From NCBI GenBank assembly GCA_008508345.1, contig QNGE01001322.1:10677-74676 (forward strand): a stretch of 64,000 nucleotides of DNA. Reading direction: 5' to 3'. Below are positions 11,257-23,450 of this stretch, in pieces (the stretch's first letter is position 1; each line of letters opens with the position of its first letter). The DNA comes from Paragonimus westermani. Lineage: Eukaryota; Platyhelminthes; Trematoda; Plagiorchiida; Troglotrematidae. The notes beneath the pieces are model-generated. The model was not told the DNA's origin. It made no database searches and saw only the letters and a list, made by a program, of their open reading frames with translations. Made by a program: the position numbers and the translations under genes.

Positions 11257-13990
11257 CGCGATGGGAGTCCGTACGATTCAGAACACGAGGTAAAATGGCC
11301 CTAGCCACGACACGGTGTCCTGTGCTGTAGGGTTTCCCTGGCTAACACAGCCATTTGAGGATAAAGAGAACGAAAGAACAGGGTTTGTGAAGCAGACGAG
11401 GAGCAGCATTACGTGTATCTACCGATTCCGCATTTCTAAAACACATCATTTTTGCTTCTGATACCACGGCGCTTTTTGTTAATGAACAAGTGCTGTATAC
11501 TGTAGAACACCATTATGAGTACTCTGGATCCAGGGCATTCTGACAAGCACAGCATAACTGTGTGACTACAGAACGTCCTCGTTTGTTTTATGGGCACAGT
11601 CATTCATCGGATCATCTGTGTGGTGACAAGTTTAGAATCCGGTCGCTCTACAACACAAAATCTCTAACTCACTTTCATCAGGTGAATAGATATCTCTGCT
11701 ATTATGGATTCGATGTTGAGTTCGTCTCAGATCTCTTCCAAATAATACAGCAATATGTCAGGGATTGGTAACGAGATTTCTAGGACAGGAGAAGTCGGTT
11801 CTAGACAGGTTACAGTTATTATCTGTTTTAGAGTTCTAGGTACACAAAAATTCTTACTCACACATTCGTTTTGCATACAGTATTTGGCCTAACTTCAAAA
11901 GTTATATAGAACCAAAGCGCCCTCTTATTCGTGCATCTTCAGTCGCAGCAGAGTGAAGCATGCAGCAATGACTGAACAACATGTACCTAACTAGTTTCAT
12001 ATATACAGTCCTATCCAGATCCCTTCATCACGAAATAATTGTTCTGCCAATATCATGTTCACCCCCCGGAAAACTTTCATTCTGAATATTTTTTTTAAAC
12101 CGTAAGTTTAATATTTTCACGTGTACCAGTCTTCCAGTCTGTGTACTTGCATCGTTGTTGGTGCTGTTGACAAACAGGTTAGGTGTGGTGTTCAAATTTA
12201 GCGGACAGCTGTCCAACGTTTTCATGCGACGAACTGTGTCTAGTTAGTAAAAAAGAACGCATTCAGGATGGTCACGCAGATATTCCACTGTGGCAAAAAA
12301 ATCAAATGGTCTTATTGGTACATGACTGTGTGCTCTAGAAAAGCAGCTTCTGTAGCATCAGAAGTAGAGAATTGTGCTTCAAGATGACATCACTGTAGAA
12401 GTGAGAGGAGTAACACACGGGAGAAGTGTAGTCCGCCATGCAAAAAGAAGACAATCATGCAGTGAAACGGTGAAAAATACACCGGAAGCAAACCGCGAAC
12501 GCGTGCAGACGGTGCATTAATCAACCAATCACGAAGAGTCATGTGACCTGGACCAACCTGATATTGGCACAGACGGGTGTACAAAGGGCACACCATTTTC
12601 ATCCGACTGATGTCATAGTTTTCGATTACGCATTTCGGTCGACGCATATCGAAAGACAGCAGTAGATTTGAGTTTCGCTTTGATTAGAATCCATCAGTAC
12701 CGCATACCCTTCTAGGGAACAAAATTTGCTTTCCAATCCTTGTGATTGTGCGATCAGGGTGCTAACAATAGCCGAACTAACCTCACAGTAAGCAGAACTG
12801 AAAAGTCCTATCGAATTTATTGATGTTGGACTCGCACAAGGCGTGTTCAGCTTGTATGATTAGTTCAGAAGCAAAATAAACAGAATCGGTGCGCTATCTA
12901 TCGCACCGCTGAAATCAGTAAGTGCCTACCTGTCTGAATCATAAAGGAGAAAATAGACGATCATGGTCAAGTTGATTGTTTTTTGTCCTATTCTGAGCTG
13001 GTGTTGTATCTGCAACAAGACTGCAACCGAGACTCGTCTCCAATGGTCTGTAGTACTCGGGGGACTCTCAACCAATTACAGGTTTATGTGTAGGTCCTGG
13101 TCTGTTTGATTACTTTTGTTTGTATAAACCTCAGCAGTAAAGCACCTAGTAATCTTCGTTCGTTCTACCAGTTTTTCAAACGGATTATGGATAAAACTGC
13201 TTTCAGTCACAAATCAGAGTTAGAACTGATTTCTACCCCTATCTTGTTTTATTCCACTAATACATGATGCTTGGCTGATTCCGTAGCTCATTGACCCTGT
13301 GATGTTCAGTTCAAGTAGCTTCGTTAACATGCCCACCAACTATCATGGACAAAATCCCCCGGACCCGAAAGATTATATTAACTAACATAGCAAGCGATCA
13401 TTGCAACTCGGTTAACGTTGTCCGAATTCATGGTAAAAGTGGCTACTTTTTGTCCTCCATTTTTTATGTACCAGTAATGTAGTGTAATAATACAGCATAT
13501 TTTTTTAAAATGTTCTATTTAATTTTTCTGAAAATTCCTCATACCAGTGAGCATTTTATTTCAGAATGTCTGAAATCAACTTTCCATGACGCTGGTCAAA
13601 TAGTTATGGCACCAAACAACTAAAAAAATACCTGGTTATGTGTTTTTCAACGTCAGCTTGCTATGTACTTTTAAGCCCGTTTGACGACACTTTAGGACGA
13701 AATCGTTAATTAGACAGCAAGGAAAAAACTGAGTATAAAAATAACGGGCAAAGTATTATAGAAAGGAAGATCTCAGATATTGATGATCGTGGCCTCCTGA
13801 TAAACAACAGGAGAAAGCTGTAGAACTGAGGATATCAACCCCATGAGATGCAACCCCGTTCTTTTATGATACCGTCAATCATTCGGTGATGTTTCCTCTC
13901 CATTCATGGTTTGACAACAGGGCAACTCCAACTATCTGAGTGTAAATTTGCTCGTGTTCACACAACATATTCTGTCTGCCATCTCTCTGT
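11257..13990. other. Intronic stretch, nothing recognised
   Basis: AT-rich sequence without supported exon or repeat. It lies in the large intron between 10709 and 20061. Confidence 0.45.
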
Positions 13991-14068
13991 ATGTTAGCGA
14001 CCTCTTCATTAGTATCAGTGTGGCCTATTTGAATTGGCATCTACGTGTTTTTGTGATCACTGACCCTT
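13991..14068 (+). repeat. Dispersed direct repeat, copy 1
   Basis: About 78 bases from ATGTTAGCGACCTCTTC to TTTTGTGATCACTGACCCT, with a second diverged copy in the same orientation at 15023-15099. Both copies share the order GCGACCTCTTC, ATCA, TTGAATTG, ATCTACGTG, TTTTGTGATCACTGACCCT. Nature unknown. The pair could be the ends of a 1.1 kb element or two pieces of a longer repeat. Confidence 0.7.
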
Positions 14069-14435
14069 GAAACAGATATTTTTGGAACCCTGTGTACACT
14101 GGTTTTGTTCTGGATCAGTTCATCACAAAACCCTCGTTACCAAGTTCTCGCTTCCCCAGTTAAGGAGGATCTGGCGTGGACAAGACTCAGCAGCTTTCTT
14201 TCACACTGCAATTGAAGCACAGTCAAACTATTAAACTTTGAATGTCATTAAACGATCTCACAATCTCATAGAGTGTGGGATACTTGGTACATTCAAAGTG
14301 ATATGGCTCCAATGTAACACTTCTAGAAGACTCAGTGCTGAGTGTTGACGATGAAAAATTACTCTGAGGGAACCATTGTGAATTTTATCTGTTACACGTG
14401 ACAGTGAACGCTTCTTTGTGCGTTACAGAAAGTTT

Positions 14436-14454
14436 GCACTTTGTAACAAAGTGC
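14436..14454. repeat. Tight palindrome
   Basis: GCACTTTGT and ACAAAGTGC are perfect complements separated by one base. Too short to be a hairpin with a normal loop as written; likely chance or a cruciform-prone site. Confidence 0.5.
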
Positions 14455-15022
14455 GCTAGATAACGAATGCCAATGTCTAATGTAAACACACACGTGACCC
14501 TCGTGTTGCGAAAGAAAACTTTACGACTATGATAGAACAAAGGTTGCTTCACATATTTGTGCAGCTATTCAAAACGAACAATTCCCTACATGTTATAATG
14601 CACAATAACTACGTATCTTTTTTGCTGCGCACTAGGCAAAGTCGATTAAGTTGACCAAAATGGACTGGTGTATATGACCATGGTAACTGGATTGGTTTTG
14701 GTTTGCAAATGTTAACACTCCGTACAAAGATGGAGGCACCGTTACACCATTTGACGATGTTCTCAGATCTGCCTCGGTATGAACTTGATTGATATATTCC
14801 TATAAATGGTTTAGGTACTGACTGGTCATCGATAGACCGTCCATTGCTAAAAGTGTCCCTTGCCTCATACTGGATTTTGAATTGAATATTAGATGTTCTT
14901 GTGCACTGATGTCCATTTATCTCTTTTTAGTTGCCCGAGGTTGCCGATCTCGTAAATGAGTGGGTGGTACGTCACTCCAAAGAGAACTAACTAAACAATT
15001 GCAGCCGACTCAAAGGCAATCC
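14455..15022. other. Spacer between two direct repeats, nothing recognised
   Basis: Lies between the repeat copies at 13991 and 15023. No coding potential or known element seen. Confidence 0.4.
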
Positions 15023-15099
15023 ATGTTAGCGACCTCTTCGCTCTCATCACTATAGCTTAGTTGAATTGATATCTACGTGCTTTTGTGATCACTGACCCT
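15023..15099 (+). repeat. Dispersed direct repeat, copy 2
   Basis: Second copy of the repeat at 13991-14068, same orientation, with several substitutions. The closing block TTTTGTGATCACTGACCCT is identical in both copies. Confidence 0.7.
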
Positions 15100-15465
15100 C
15101 CTGTTATCAGTGCGCTACTGAATGAGTTCACAGAGCGCTGTCTGGGATAGACACCAGTAATGAGTTGCAAAAATCTCATTCACTTTTCTTGTGACTGCCG
15201 GTACCTCAATTTTAAAGACGGTCTACTAATGCTCAATTGTGAAACGGGAGCAAGTTTCTTGTGAGCCTCTGTGGGTGGCTCGGCAAACACAGAAGCGTTC
15301 TGACCATTTCAAACAAACAAAACAAGTAAGGTAGATTCATTCATGCCGTTGTACGTGCTCCAGCGGCAACCTCATCACCGGCTTCATTTCACTGACGTCC
15401 GTTACCTATTGTCAAATTACCCGATCATTAGGAGAAACCAATTCAAATTGTTACGTTCAAAGCAT

Positions 15466-15705
15466 TGCTCACAAAAGAATTTGGCTGAGCGTTCACATAT
15501 GATTTAGTCGAGCCTAATGTGAGGTCAAGACGGTTGCATCATGAAAATGCAGTTGAAGTTCTAGTCCCGGCTGCGGCAGTGATACACTACTGGCGAGCAC
15601 TAACAAGAGCAAAAACCAAGTTCTAGGGCTTGTTTTCGAAAGGGGACAGCTGGAAAGCCTATGGGAATGCGACAGCTGCGATTAATTGTTGGTGGTGTTC
15701 AATTT
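15466..15705 (+). mobile_element. tRNA-derived SINE-like repeat, copy 2
   Basis: Matches copy 1 along its length: TTGCTCACAA, then GAGCCTAATGTGAGGTCAA, then a decayed tRNA-like head in which the A-box region is deleted, then CCCGGCTGCGGCA, and the body TTTCGAAAGGGGACAGCTGG. Loss of the A box suggests an old, inactive copy. Confidence 0.7.
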
Positions 15706-18700
15706 GTGTGAAAATCCAAATAATTAATCACGAAGCGACGGCGTTCACGCCCTGCAGGCTACTCAATCTGTAAAACAAATAGGCGACCTACTGAAACGGT
15801 TCGTCATTTCCCTACCCACACCACCCTCTATACGACGTCACATTGACACAGCATCCAATCGCGCATCTGAGAGTGGACACGCTGTGGACCTCGGCCAACC
15901 GCTTGAGCTTTAGTCAATTAACCGAGCCCAGGGACGAAGGGTGTGTGTGAAATAATCCAGGTTGAACCAGTGTCACAGAGGCAAGCACGCTCGACACGCC
16001 CCATAGCCTCATTGCCGGTCATTTTGGGCGCGGCCAACACAGGCGTGTCAACTCCGATCATATGACTCGTAAACGGCGGTAGCTGCATACCAAAGTACTG
16101 GAGTATTTTAATTCCTGTTCGTCTGCTAACCCAGTGATTTTTAACTGGCCCAACAAGAAGGAATACAACGGATCTGTGTCAAACATTCTGTGTGGTCATC
16201 CATAATGCCTACAGAAAGTTTTTCAAGGATTCACGAGCGGAAGCTGCAAATGTGGTGGGGCACCGTCCTTTTCAGGCAGTATGTTAGGGCGGTCTGCAGG
16301 CAGACCTTGGTTAAAAACGAGGATAAAGTGTGCTACAAAATTCGCAAATACGAGGAGCATGAAACATGTCAATGCTTTGTTAAAATGCCACTTTAGAACC
16401 CATCGTTAACGTTCCTGTCAAAGTATCGTACACATTCTTGGAATTTTAACCTGAACCATAACTTCGGGACTGGACTGGGACCATGTCGCTTTAAGCTGCT
16501 TCAAGTTTTTATTAGACAGTGGGAAGTTTTTAAATTGAATCCGTTCAAACGAAAGATACTTTCATGAACAGATAAGTTTTATCGGAGGTCCATCTGTTCA
16601 AATTACGAGGAACAAAATACGTGACGACTGACAGAGCCATTACTGGAGTAGATCAATATGTGGTCGAAATTTTTGTGTTGTCAAACTCCTCTGAACAGAT
16701 GCTCTTGTTAGATTGTAGCGCCGGGACAGAACTTGTGTGTTCTTGTGAGTGGGTGTGTTAACTTTTTCAAGCACTTTAAAAGTATTCCCATCATCCGTTG
16801 CTCTTCATGAATGACTTCACGACATGATTTGAAATTGGACCCCACCTGGTTGGATTTCGCTGATATTTGCACTACAGCTGACGTAGGCATTAATCTTCTA
16901 TCAGTTACTATGTGAAAGGGGCACCAACCGAATTCTGCTTCAATGTCTGAATCATTAAGATTGCTGCACACTGCTTCGAATTTCCATATCGTTGACAATT
17001 TCATTTCAGCCACTCAAAAAGAAGCCTCCTAACTAGCTTTGAACAAGCAAATACATTTAAATTAGTGTGCCACTTACCAGTAGATTATGAGCTTAGTAAT
17101 GAAACAACGGCGAGAGACAGTTATGCCCCCGTGCCCATGCAAGAAACCCGGTCAAATGAAGTTTCGGTCACGCAGACAAACCGACAGAAGCAAATGATCA
17201 AGTGACACAATCCAATACGATTACATTCTTTGAATGTAAAAATACCCAACGTCACGGCGACCTGCGATAAATGTTTGCGCCACGGCTTCACGCCAGTCTT
17301 TTTGTCCTGGTCTTTCGTCAGGCCAACCAAGTATACGTGACTCGACATTGAACTGCCCGATGTTTCGGTAGATTGGTGTGCTATCATCCCAACAGCCTAA
17401 GCCTAGAATAGCGTTGTGATTGACTATGAGTGCTCCTTCCCTTCTCTAGAGCTTCAAGATATCTCTGTTTCAAGTGTATATGTGCGTGCCTTTAGTATGA
17501 AACATTTCATCTTAACCGTTTAAACAAATGTGCACTCCCGGCAGAGTGGGTTTTACTGTGTGCATAATTAGGCACCCTAATCGGAAAATACTTGAATACC
17601 ATCCCACCTGTTTGTGATTGCCATTGTGATTGGGCTAGCCGGTGTTATGAGCTCGCAAAGCCTGACTGGATCCATATGTCTACTTTGAGCTAAAATACAA
17701 TATTTTGATACCTCACTTGCATAGGCACTACACAGGTGAGCTATCCCAAAAAGAAAGTGCTTCATATGATAGGTGTTACGTTTGAAGGTCAAAGATGGAT
17801 TGAGAGGTTTTCGAAGAGTAAAATCTGGTTATATTTCAGAATGAAATGTGAGAGAAGCGATACAGTCACGAAGGGACTGACATTCTTAATTATCATAGAA
17901 TATTCTCGTTTGGGTAGATTTTTAAGAGTTACGTCTCACCTACTCGATCACTCAAAACGTTTAGACAGTGTTCACTTTGTTCACAATTTTATTTCGTCAG
18001 ACCAGGATACTGTTACAGTTCTGTGTTTCACCATGATCGTGACAAAGTTAGTTGTTCCCACGTTTTTTAAAATGACGTCGTCATGACTGAGCTCTGACTG
18101 GTCTTTGGTATAGGACTGGTTAACTGAGACTGCTATGAAGTGAACAGGAAACTCGGTTGTGAGGTTGTGACAGTTCGTTAGTTATTTTGCTGTGTTGTCA
18201 ACTTCGAACGATTGTCTATTACCAAAATCATTCTACGTTTCGATATAGTGGATCTGATAAAAGTATACGCGTACATCAGCTCGCATGAGCTCCTGTCTGA
18301 ACTGATGGTAATTCACTAATCGTTATCAGTTAGCGAGTTCAACACAAAGCAATCTTGAGGTTTGTGTAACCTTTGATCATTAGCTTGACAAACAGGTCAT
18401 AAAAATAGCGGAAAGTACCTTTTTCTGCATCTGTTCGGATTCTGATGATGTGAATAGCACATATCAACTATCGATACAGATTGTTCAGACAGGACAAAAA
18501 TAGCATACACTATTGGCTACTACGTTGTCTTTGAGGGGGTGGGGGGCAACTGTGGATGAATTGTTTAGTGTAGACATTAAGAGCATGAGTGAACATTTTA
18601 ACTTAAATAATTAAAAGATTACACTGTTTTACTGTCTTCAGTTGATGACCAGCGTCAATCAAGTGAGAACCGAAAGCGCCGGAATTGGGTTTTCCCAAGT

Positions 18701-20060
18701 AGTTTCAGGCTATTTCTAGAGGTTTTCGATAACCGAATTGTAGATTGGCCATGGCAACCCGTTTGAGAACAGTAGATAGAAGAATAAGCACGGAAAAACT
18801 ATGAGAACCTAGGCAAGTTGTCTATGGTGTGTGATACCATCACAGAGTTGGTAGTAAACAATGCATCCACCCACGCCGCCTGGTGGGTTCTGTTAAATGA
18901 GTGACTCACGCCCTCGTTGGAAAGTCGTCCTCATATAACAAGTTGTTTGGACAACTTCGTACTTCGTTTTGAGAAAAATATTCCTGACTAACAATCGTTG
19001 GAGTGGTTTGCTCTTATTAAACTTGTTTCTAGCATGCTGCGGTTTGTCCAACAAGTTGGGCTACGTGCAAGATCTTCAATCAACAAAACAAGGGTCTTGT
19101 GAAGCACATGTATCTACAGATACACATGAATATATATAGATACAGAAAGATAGATAGGTTTGCGTTACTGAACTGGAACTGGAAGTTGCTCCGTCGGTTG
19201 GTGCGAATGACCAGCAAAAGTATTTACTCTAGTAACTGTATAACATTAGATGTGAATCAAATAGGGTGAGTGTTAGAAGGCACATCAACGAAGCAGGCAA
19301 AGTGGATCGCTCAATGCCGTTCGGTCCAGAGTCGGGGCTAGATCCTCTGAGAGTGTTCAAACCTACGGATAGCATTGGATGTCAGCTGTTTGAATTGAAG
19401 CTGGAGTAGTTCAGTCCACACTGCCTGAAACAGATTCAGAAGCGGGTAGGTGGATCTGCATTGTTCCAGTCAACCAGCCAAATTGCATCTGTGCAACTGG
19501 ACGCTGCACTTTTCAGTTCAAACCTGCTAAATCAGTATGAACTATTTTCTTCATGGTTTCTTGTCGACACCTTCATAAACTGAACCGTACTAGCACCATG
19601 ACTGCCGTTTGTGGTCGTCGCGTCTGTCTTGCCCTGTGACCTGCATTGTATGTTAGTTAACTGTTATGTGTACTCAGAGTCTCTGTGATCCCGTTTTTGA
19701 CCCGTTCCCAATAAACGTTAATGCTGAAGTCTTCTACTTCTCGAGCTGGGAATCAAGTCGTATTAGTGATTGCGTAAATATAGCAGAGACGATTCAAACG
19801 ACTGCCACTGTAACGAAAAATATGCGAAGGAATTTTCTTGAAAGCTGTCGAGTGCAATGCACACTTTTACGACTTCAGAAACCCTGATTTCCATAACCTC
19901 TTCTAGAAGGCACTTAGTGTCAATATCGTTACCCACCCCTGACTTTACTGAAAGATATATTACCTGACTTAACTGTCACATATATGTAATAGGGCATTAT
20001 TATCAAACTTCCCACACAAGTGGTCATCACTCCCAACCTTTTTACCCCCTGTTAATGCAG
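15706..20060. other. Intronic stretch with minor repeats
   Basis: Remainder of the 9.35 kb intron. A GC-richer patch lies at about 15730-16070 with no assignable identity. A short dispersed repeat occurs at 18642-18700 and a GATA/TATA-rich patch at 19110-19160. Open frames here (for example 17736-18086) lack splice sites and family resemblance that I trust. Confidence 0.4.
18642..18700 (+). repeat. Short dispersed repeat, copy 1
   Basis: TGACCAGCGTCAATCAA followed by GCGCCGGAATTGGGTTTTC resembles 27491-27540 (TGACGACCAGTATCAATCAA, GCGCCGGAAGTGGGTTTTC). A small fragment of an unidentified repeat family. Confidence 0.5.
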
Positions 20061-20370
20061 AGGGTGGTGCCAGCTTTGGTGAACTGGCACTTATCAGTAA
20101 GGATTGCATTCGGAATGCATCAATCATCGCGGACTGTCGCACTGATTTGATCGTCGTGAACCGGGCTACCTACAACCGATCACTACGTGAAGTACACTTA
20201 GCTGAGTTTCGAAGACGAAATGATTTTGTGGACGAATGCCCAGTTTTTAGCGGATGGCTACGCAGCATGAAACGTCAAGTTGCAATGTCATTGCAAAAGA
20301 TTCAGCTTCCGTACAATGCTGTCACTATTCGCCAAGGAGACCCAGTGAACGGACTGATGTTCCTTATAAA
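20061..20370 (+). CDS. Exon of CNBD2-like protein: phosphate-binding cassette and start of second cNMP domain
   Basis: The exon is 310 bases, entered in phase 1 after AATGCAG and left in phase 2 before GTGAGT. Joined to the previous exon it reads NLQGGASFGELALISKDC. FGELALISKDCIRNASIIA is a phosphate-binding cassette: the glutamate that contacts the ribose hydroxyl and an arginine near the usual phosphate-binding position are both present, so this domain may bind cAMP or cGMP. It continues with the lid-type helix (RATYNRSLREVHLAEFRRRNDF). Then the opening helix and turn of a second domain follow (CPVFSGWLRSMKRQVAMSLQ ... TIRQGDPVNGLMFLIK), including the RQGDPVNGLMF turn typical of these domains. 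Ligand binding is inference from motif conservation. The match to CNBD2 is family-level. Confidence 0.88.
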
Positions 20371-22614
20371 GTGAGTCAGGCTCATGGTACAGTAGGCTTT
20401 TGTGTATGCGCATACATCGAAACGGAACCAGGTGCATAAATGATCGAGTTGATACCTTATGAACCTTATCGCCCTTCTCAGTATATAACATACTTTATTT
20501 CCGTTGAGTTTTCACTGTAGACCCATTGGTTAACACAACTTTGAACAAGAGATTTCGAAGTGTATTCGCTTGTGTTGCGGCATGAAAAACATGGTTCAAT
20601 GGTTTGGCTTCTTCGTCCCAGTAAAAGATTCTGTGTTTGTTCCATAATTTTCGAGTAGTTCAAGATGCAGTAGCTCTCGTTTCCGTTCAGTTTCGTTTGC
20701 CCCAACATCATCAACACAGGCCATAGCGATGCTGACAAACTATTCTTGGAACAAGATCAATTAACGACAGACTGAATTCTACGAAAATTAGCAGCCAGCT
20801 GTTTCAGAACTCGAACGCTACCCTTCACATGTATTGCTACCCTCATTGGGGTACCTGATTCAACTAGTGTACATTAACTGGAAACATTGGCTTCGTACTG
20901 CACTCCCCTCTGCTCCCAGTATCAACGTGTTGAACAACAGTAAACGGAAATCTCTCCCAAGTTACTACCGAACATGCAACTCATCAAAATCCGCACACGG
21001 TTGACGGCATACGTTTCAGTTCAATGATTTGTGTTGCATCACTTGTCGTTCCACCCACACTCAACACATTCAGTGTACACCCTAAGGAATATGGCCAGAA
21101 GATGTTAGAGTGGAGGCGTTCGTGATTCCGTGACCAATAGTGGTTAGCCAGATGGCAACCTTGTGTGAAACTGGAACCCCTATCTCTCGGAGACAATAAT
21201 AGAGAGACTCCAATGTTAAGATCTAAGCTGGGAAGAACGATATCAAAAATATATGACGAGAAGTAGATCACCATAGGGGCATGTCAGATCGCACTGCAGA
21301 TAGGATGAACGAGAAAAACACGAATTTCAGCATAAACCGAATACAAAACAAAATCCTCAGCATACAAGGCGAAAATAGAGTAACTAGAAGACCACCATTA
21401 TTCGGGCTTTTGCAAAGGATAGCAGATGATTTGACGAACGACGGTGATTATTTGTTGACACGAACAAAATAAATTTGTGTGATTGACTTGATTTAGTTGC
21501 ATCTGACGCACTCTTTGTTGACGGTATGCTTTGAGTTTGGTGATGACCTACTAGTCCAAAATGGCCAGCGCATTCATTACCGCAACTGTATATGGTCACG
21601 TTACCACGACCTATATCAACCTTAGCTCTTCTGCGAACCGCACGCTTGCATTCACGGCAGTTCAGTTACCGCTGCTTGAATCTTCGGACGCTCGTTAGGA
21701 TCGTATTCTCCCGGACGTTTCTGTTCAGTGCTAAGTCTTCCCAGATCGATATCACAATGAGAAAGGTTTACTTGGGTAACATCATTCTATCTCATCAGGA
21801 TTTCGCCTACCTGCTTTCAGTTGGCCATACAGTAGCTGCTACAGGATCCTGGAGAGTTGTCTGTCGGCTAGTCTACACAGGAGAGCCAGAGATCAAAGGT
21901 TCGTCCCAACAACGGTTTTCTGAAGGGCCTTTTAACATAACTGAGTACTGCTCTGAAACAAAAGAGTGCTACTCCTGTTAACTCCGTTCCTCCGTTTTTT
22001 TTAAAATTTTCTGAAACTTTCCTTTACACAAATTGTGTCCACTTTAAACTGCAGGATTAAGGAACATAATTGGTGGCTACAAAACCTTTAAACAACACGA
22101 TTGGTTGAATTGTAATTGCTTACCTGTGATCCGGTCATTTCGATAATCGATCGCCAGGCTGAGCTAGAAAATGTCATAAGATGTTCACGTGAAGATTTCG
22201 TTCAGGCTCGGAAGATAGCGTCAACAGAACGATTGCGACTATCTAATCTACCGAAGGCCGTAAAAGAAATTCAGAATTCAGAACTGTTTTTGTTGTGAAT
22301 TCTTAAACAAATTGTTGAACACAGCAAAAGTTGCTTGAATATGACTACTAGGACGCGGAATTCTTGATCACTGTCCTGCTGACTTGATAGGCGCGGTTCA
22401 ACTCGAGGAACTGTTGTGCATTTTATCAGGAGCACAGAGTTTAGGCGAATTCCTCATTCATTGTTTTCCGATAATGCGGTATCCACATGACCAATCGACT
22501 GGTGGCCGCACGCTTGTCTTTCGGTGGAAAAAGATTCGGTCTGAAGCTGATCCGAACTTTCTATATTTGATGAGTGAAATCTGACAGGATAAAATGGTTA
22601 TTAAATGTCCTCCT
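20371..22614. other. Intronic stretch, nothing recognised
   Basis: Part of the 6.3 kb intron between exons 20061 and 26680. Open frames at 21592-21981 and 22116-22298 have no convincing splice context. No repeat recognised. Confidence 0.4.
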
Positions 22615-22730
22615 CAGCACAGAAAGAAGACATATGTTGCGATATGTTGACACTTCGTTTACTCTCATTATATCGCAACATGTCTTCTTTCTGCGCTGAT
22701 GAAGTTATTGAAGGGAACCCAGTGTTTCAT
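22615..22730 (-). ncRNA. Palindromic repeat with hammerhead-ribozyme-like core, family A copy 1
   Basis: The arms 22615-22645 and 22670-22698 are near-perfect inverted repeats. Read on the minus strand the order is: stem I 5' arm ending TTGCGA; TATAATGA at 22665-22672 in place of CTGATGA; short stem II GAGTAAAC at 22657-22664; GAAG at 22653-22656; stem III GTG-TCAA-CAT; then A at 22643 as the base before cleavage; then stem I 3' arm TCGCAACATATG. This is the type I hammerhead order with minimal stems II and III and a long stem I of more than 20 pairs. The first core box is mutated and the base pair at 15.1-16.1 is G-U, so this copy is probably weak or inactive. A tail at 22695-22729 (CTGATGAA ... 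GGGAACCCAGTGTTTCA) is shared with the copy at 42101. Confidence 0.55.
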
Positions 22731-23094
22731 ATTGAATGTCCGTTTGAGGATGAGCGCAAACCGACAACCTGAGTCGTACTTTGTCCATCTAGATGAACGG
22801 AATTTTCAGATGAAATAGCTACATTGTGACAGATGACCATGTTGGGAGACGTTCGCAGTTTTCAGTCCTCCTACTACGATTCCGTACCAAATGCTTGGTT
22901 GGATGATAAATAATAACTGTTTTTAACCTCGTATCTACTGTCTTTGTGTTCTTTGCTCTTATTCGTTAAGTGCTTTTTACTCATATGTTACCGTCATGGC
23001 TACCTGGTGCCACAGAGAGATAAGAAGGAAAACGTCTGTCATGAAAATGGCGGGCCATATACCTTACTCCGTTACACACAAAACAGCGATTGAA
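22731..23094. other. Intronic stretch, nothing recognised
   Basis: Sequence between the palindromic repeat and a gag-like fragment. No feature seen. Confidence 0.4.
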
Positions 23095-23450
23095 GTAGTT
23101 GGACCCATGCGTCTACCTTGTTTGTGGCTTTCTTGATTTCGGATTCATCTTCAGACTTTCCAAAACCGTTCAATTTCCTTCTCGAAATCACTAACTTCTA
23201 GTATTCCGCATGGACAGACGTTCTGCGATTCCGACCAGTCAGCCATTGTCGGCGATGTCACGAGATCTAACCATCCAAACCTCCGATGATTCCAGTGGCA
23301 AGCCCTGGATGAACCGTTCTCTCCCCGATCACTCGTGCGTTCTCTCGTCCGCCTCCGGCTGACCCAAGGCCAACTGCTGTGCTAGTTGTTGAGACCAAAC
23401 CAGAAGGTCTTCAGTACGGCAAAACTCGGAATCATAAAAAAGCCCGGTGT
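23095..23450 (-). pseudogene. Ty3/gypsy-type gag fragment (decayed)
   Basis: Minus-strand translation across stops and frame changes gives segments like EFCRTEDLLVWSQQLAQQL and REPFIQGLPLESSEVWM, which match the C-terminal capsid pattern of Ty3/gypsy Gag (a 'DRFIxGLxxxxVRxxL' type motif followed by a repetitive helical part). Interrupted by stop codons. It lies on the 3' side (minus sense) of the pol fragment at 24600-26390, so it is not that element's own gag in normal order and probably belongs to a separate insertion. Confidence 0.45.

Noticed and set aside
16708..17387. Two adjacent minus-strand open frames as a gene
   Set aside because: No family resemblance or phase-compatible splice sites between them.
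21592..21981. 129-codon open frame
   Set aside because: No motif, no donor or acceptor at sensible positions, lies within an intron between firmly phased exons.
22695..22729. A second plus-strand hammerhead starting at CTGATGAA
   Set aside because: No GAAA box or complementary stem II follows; the sequence reads GTGTTTCA where GAAA would be needed.
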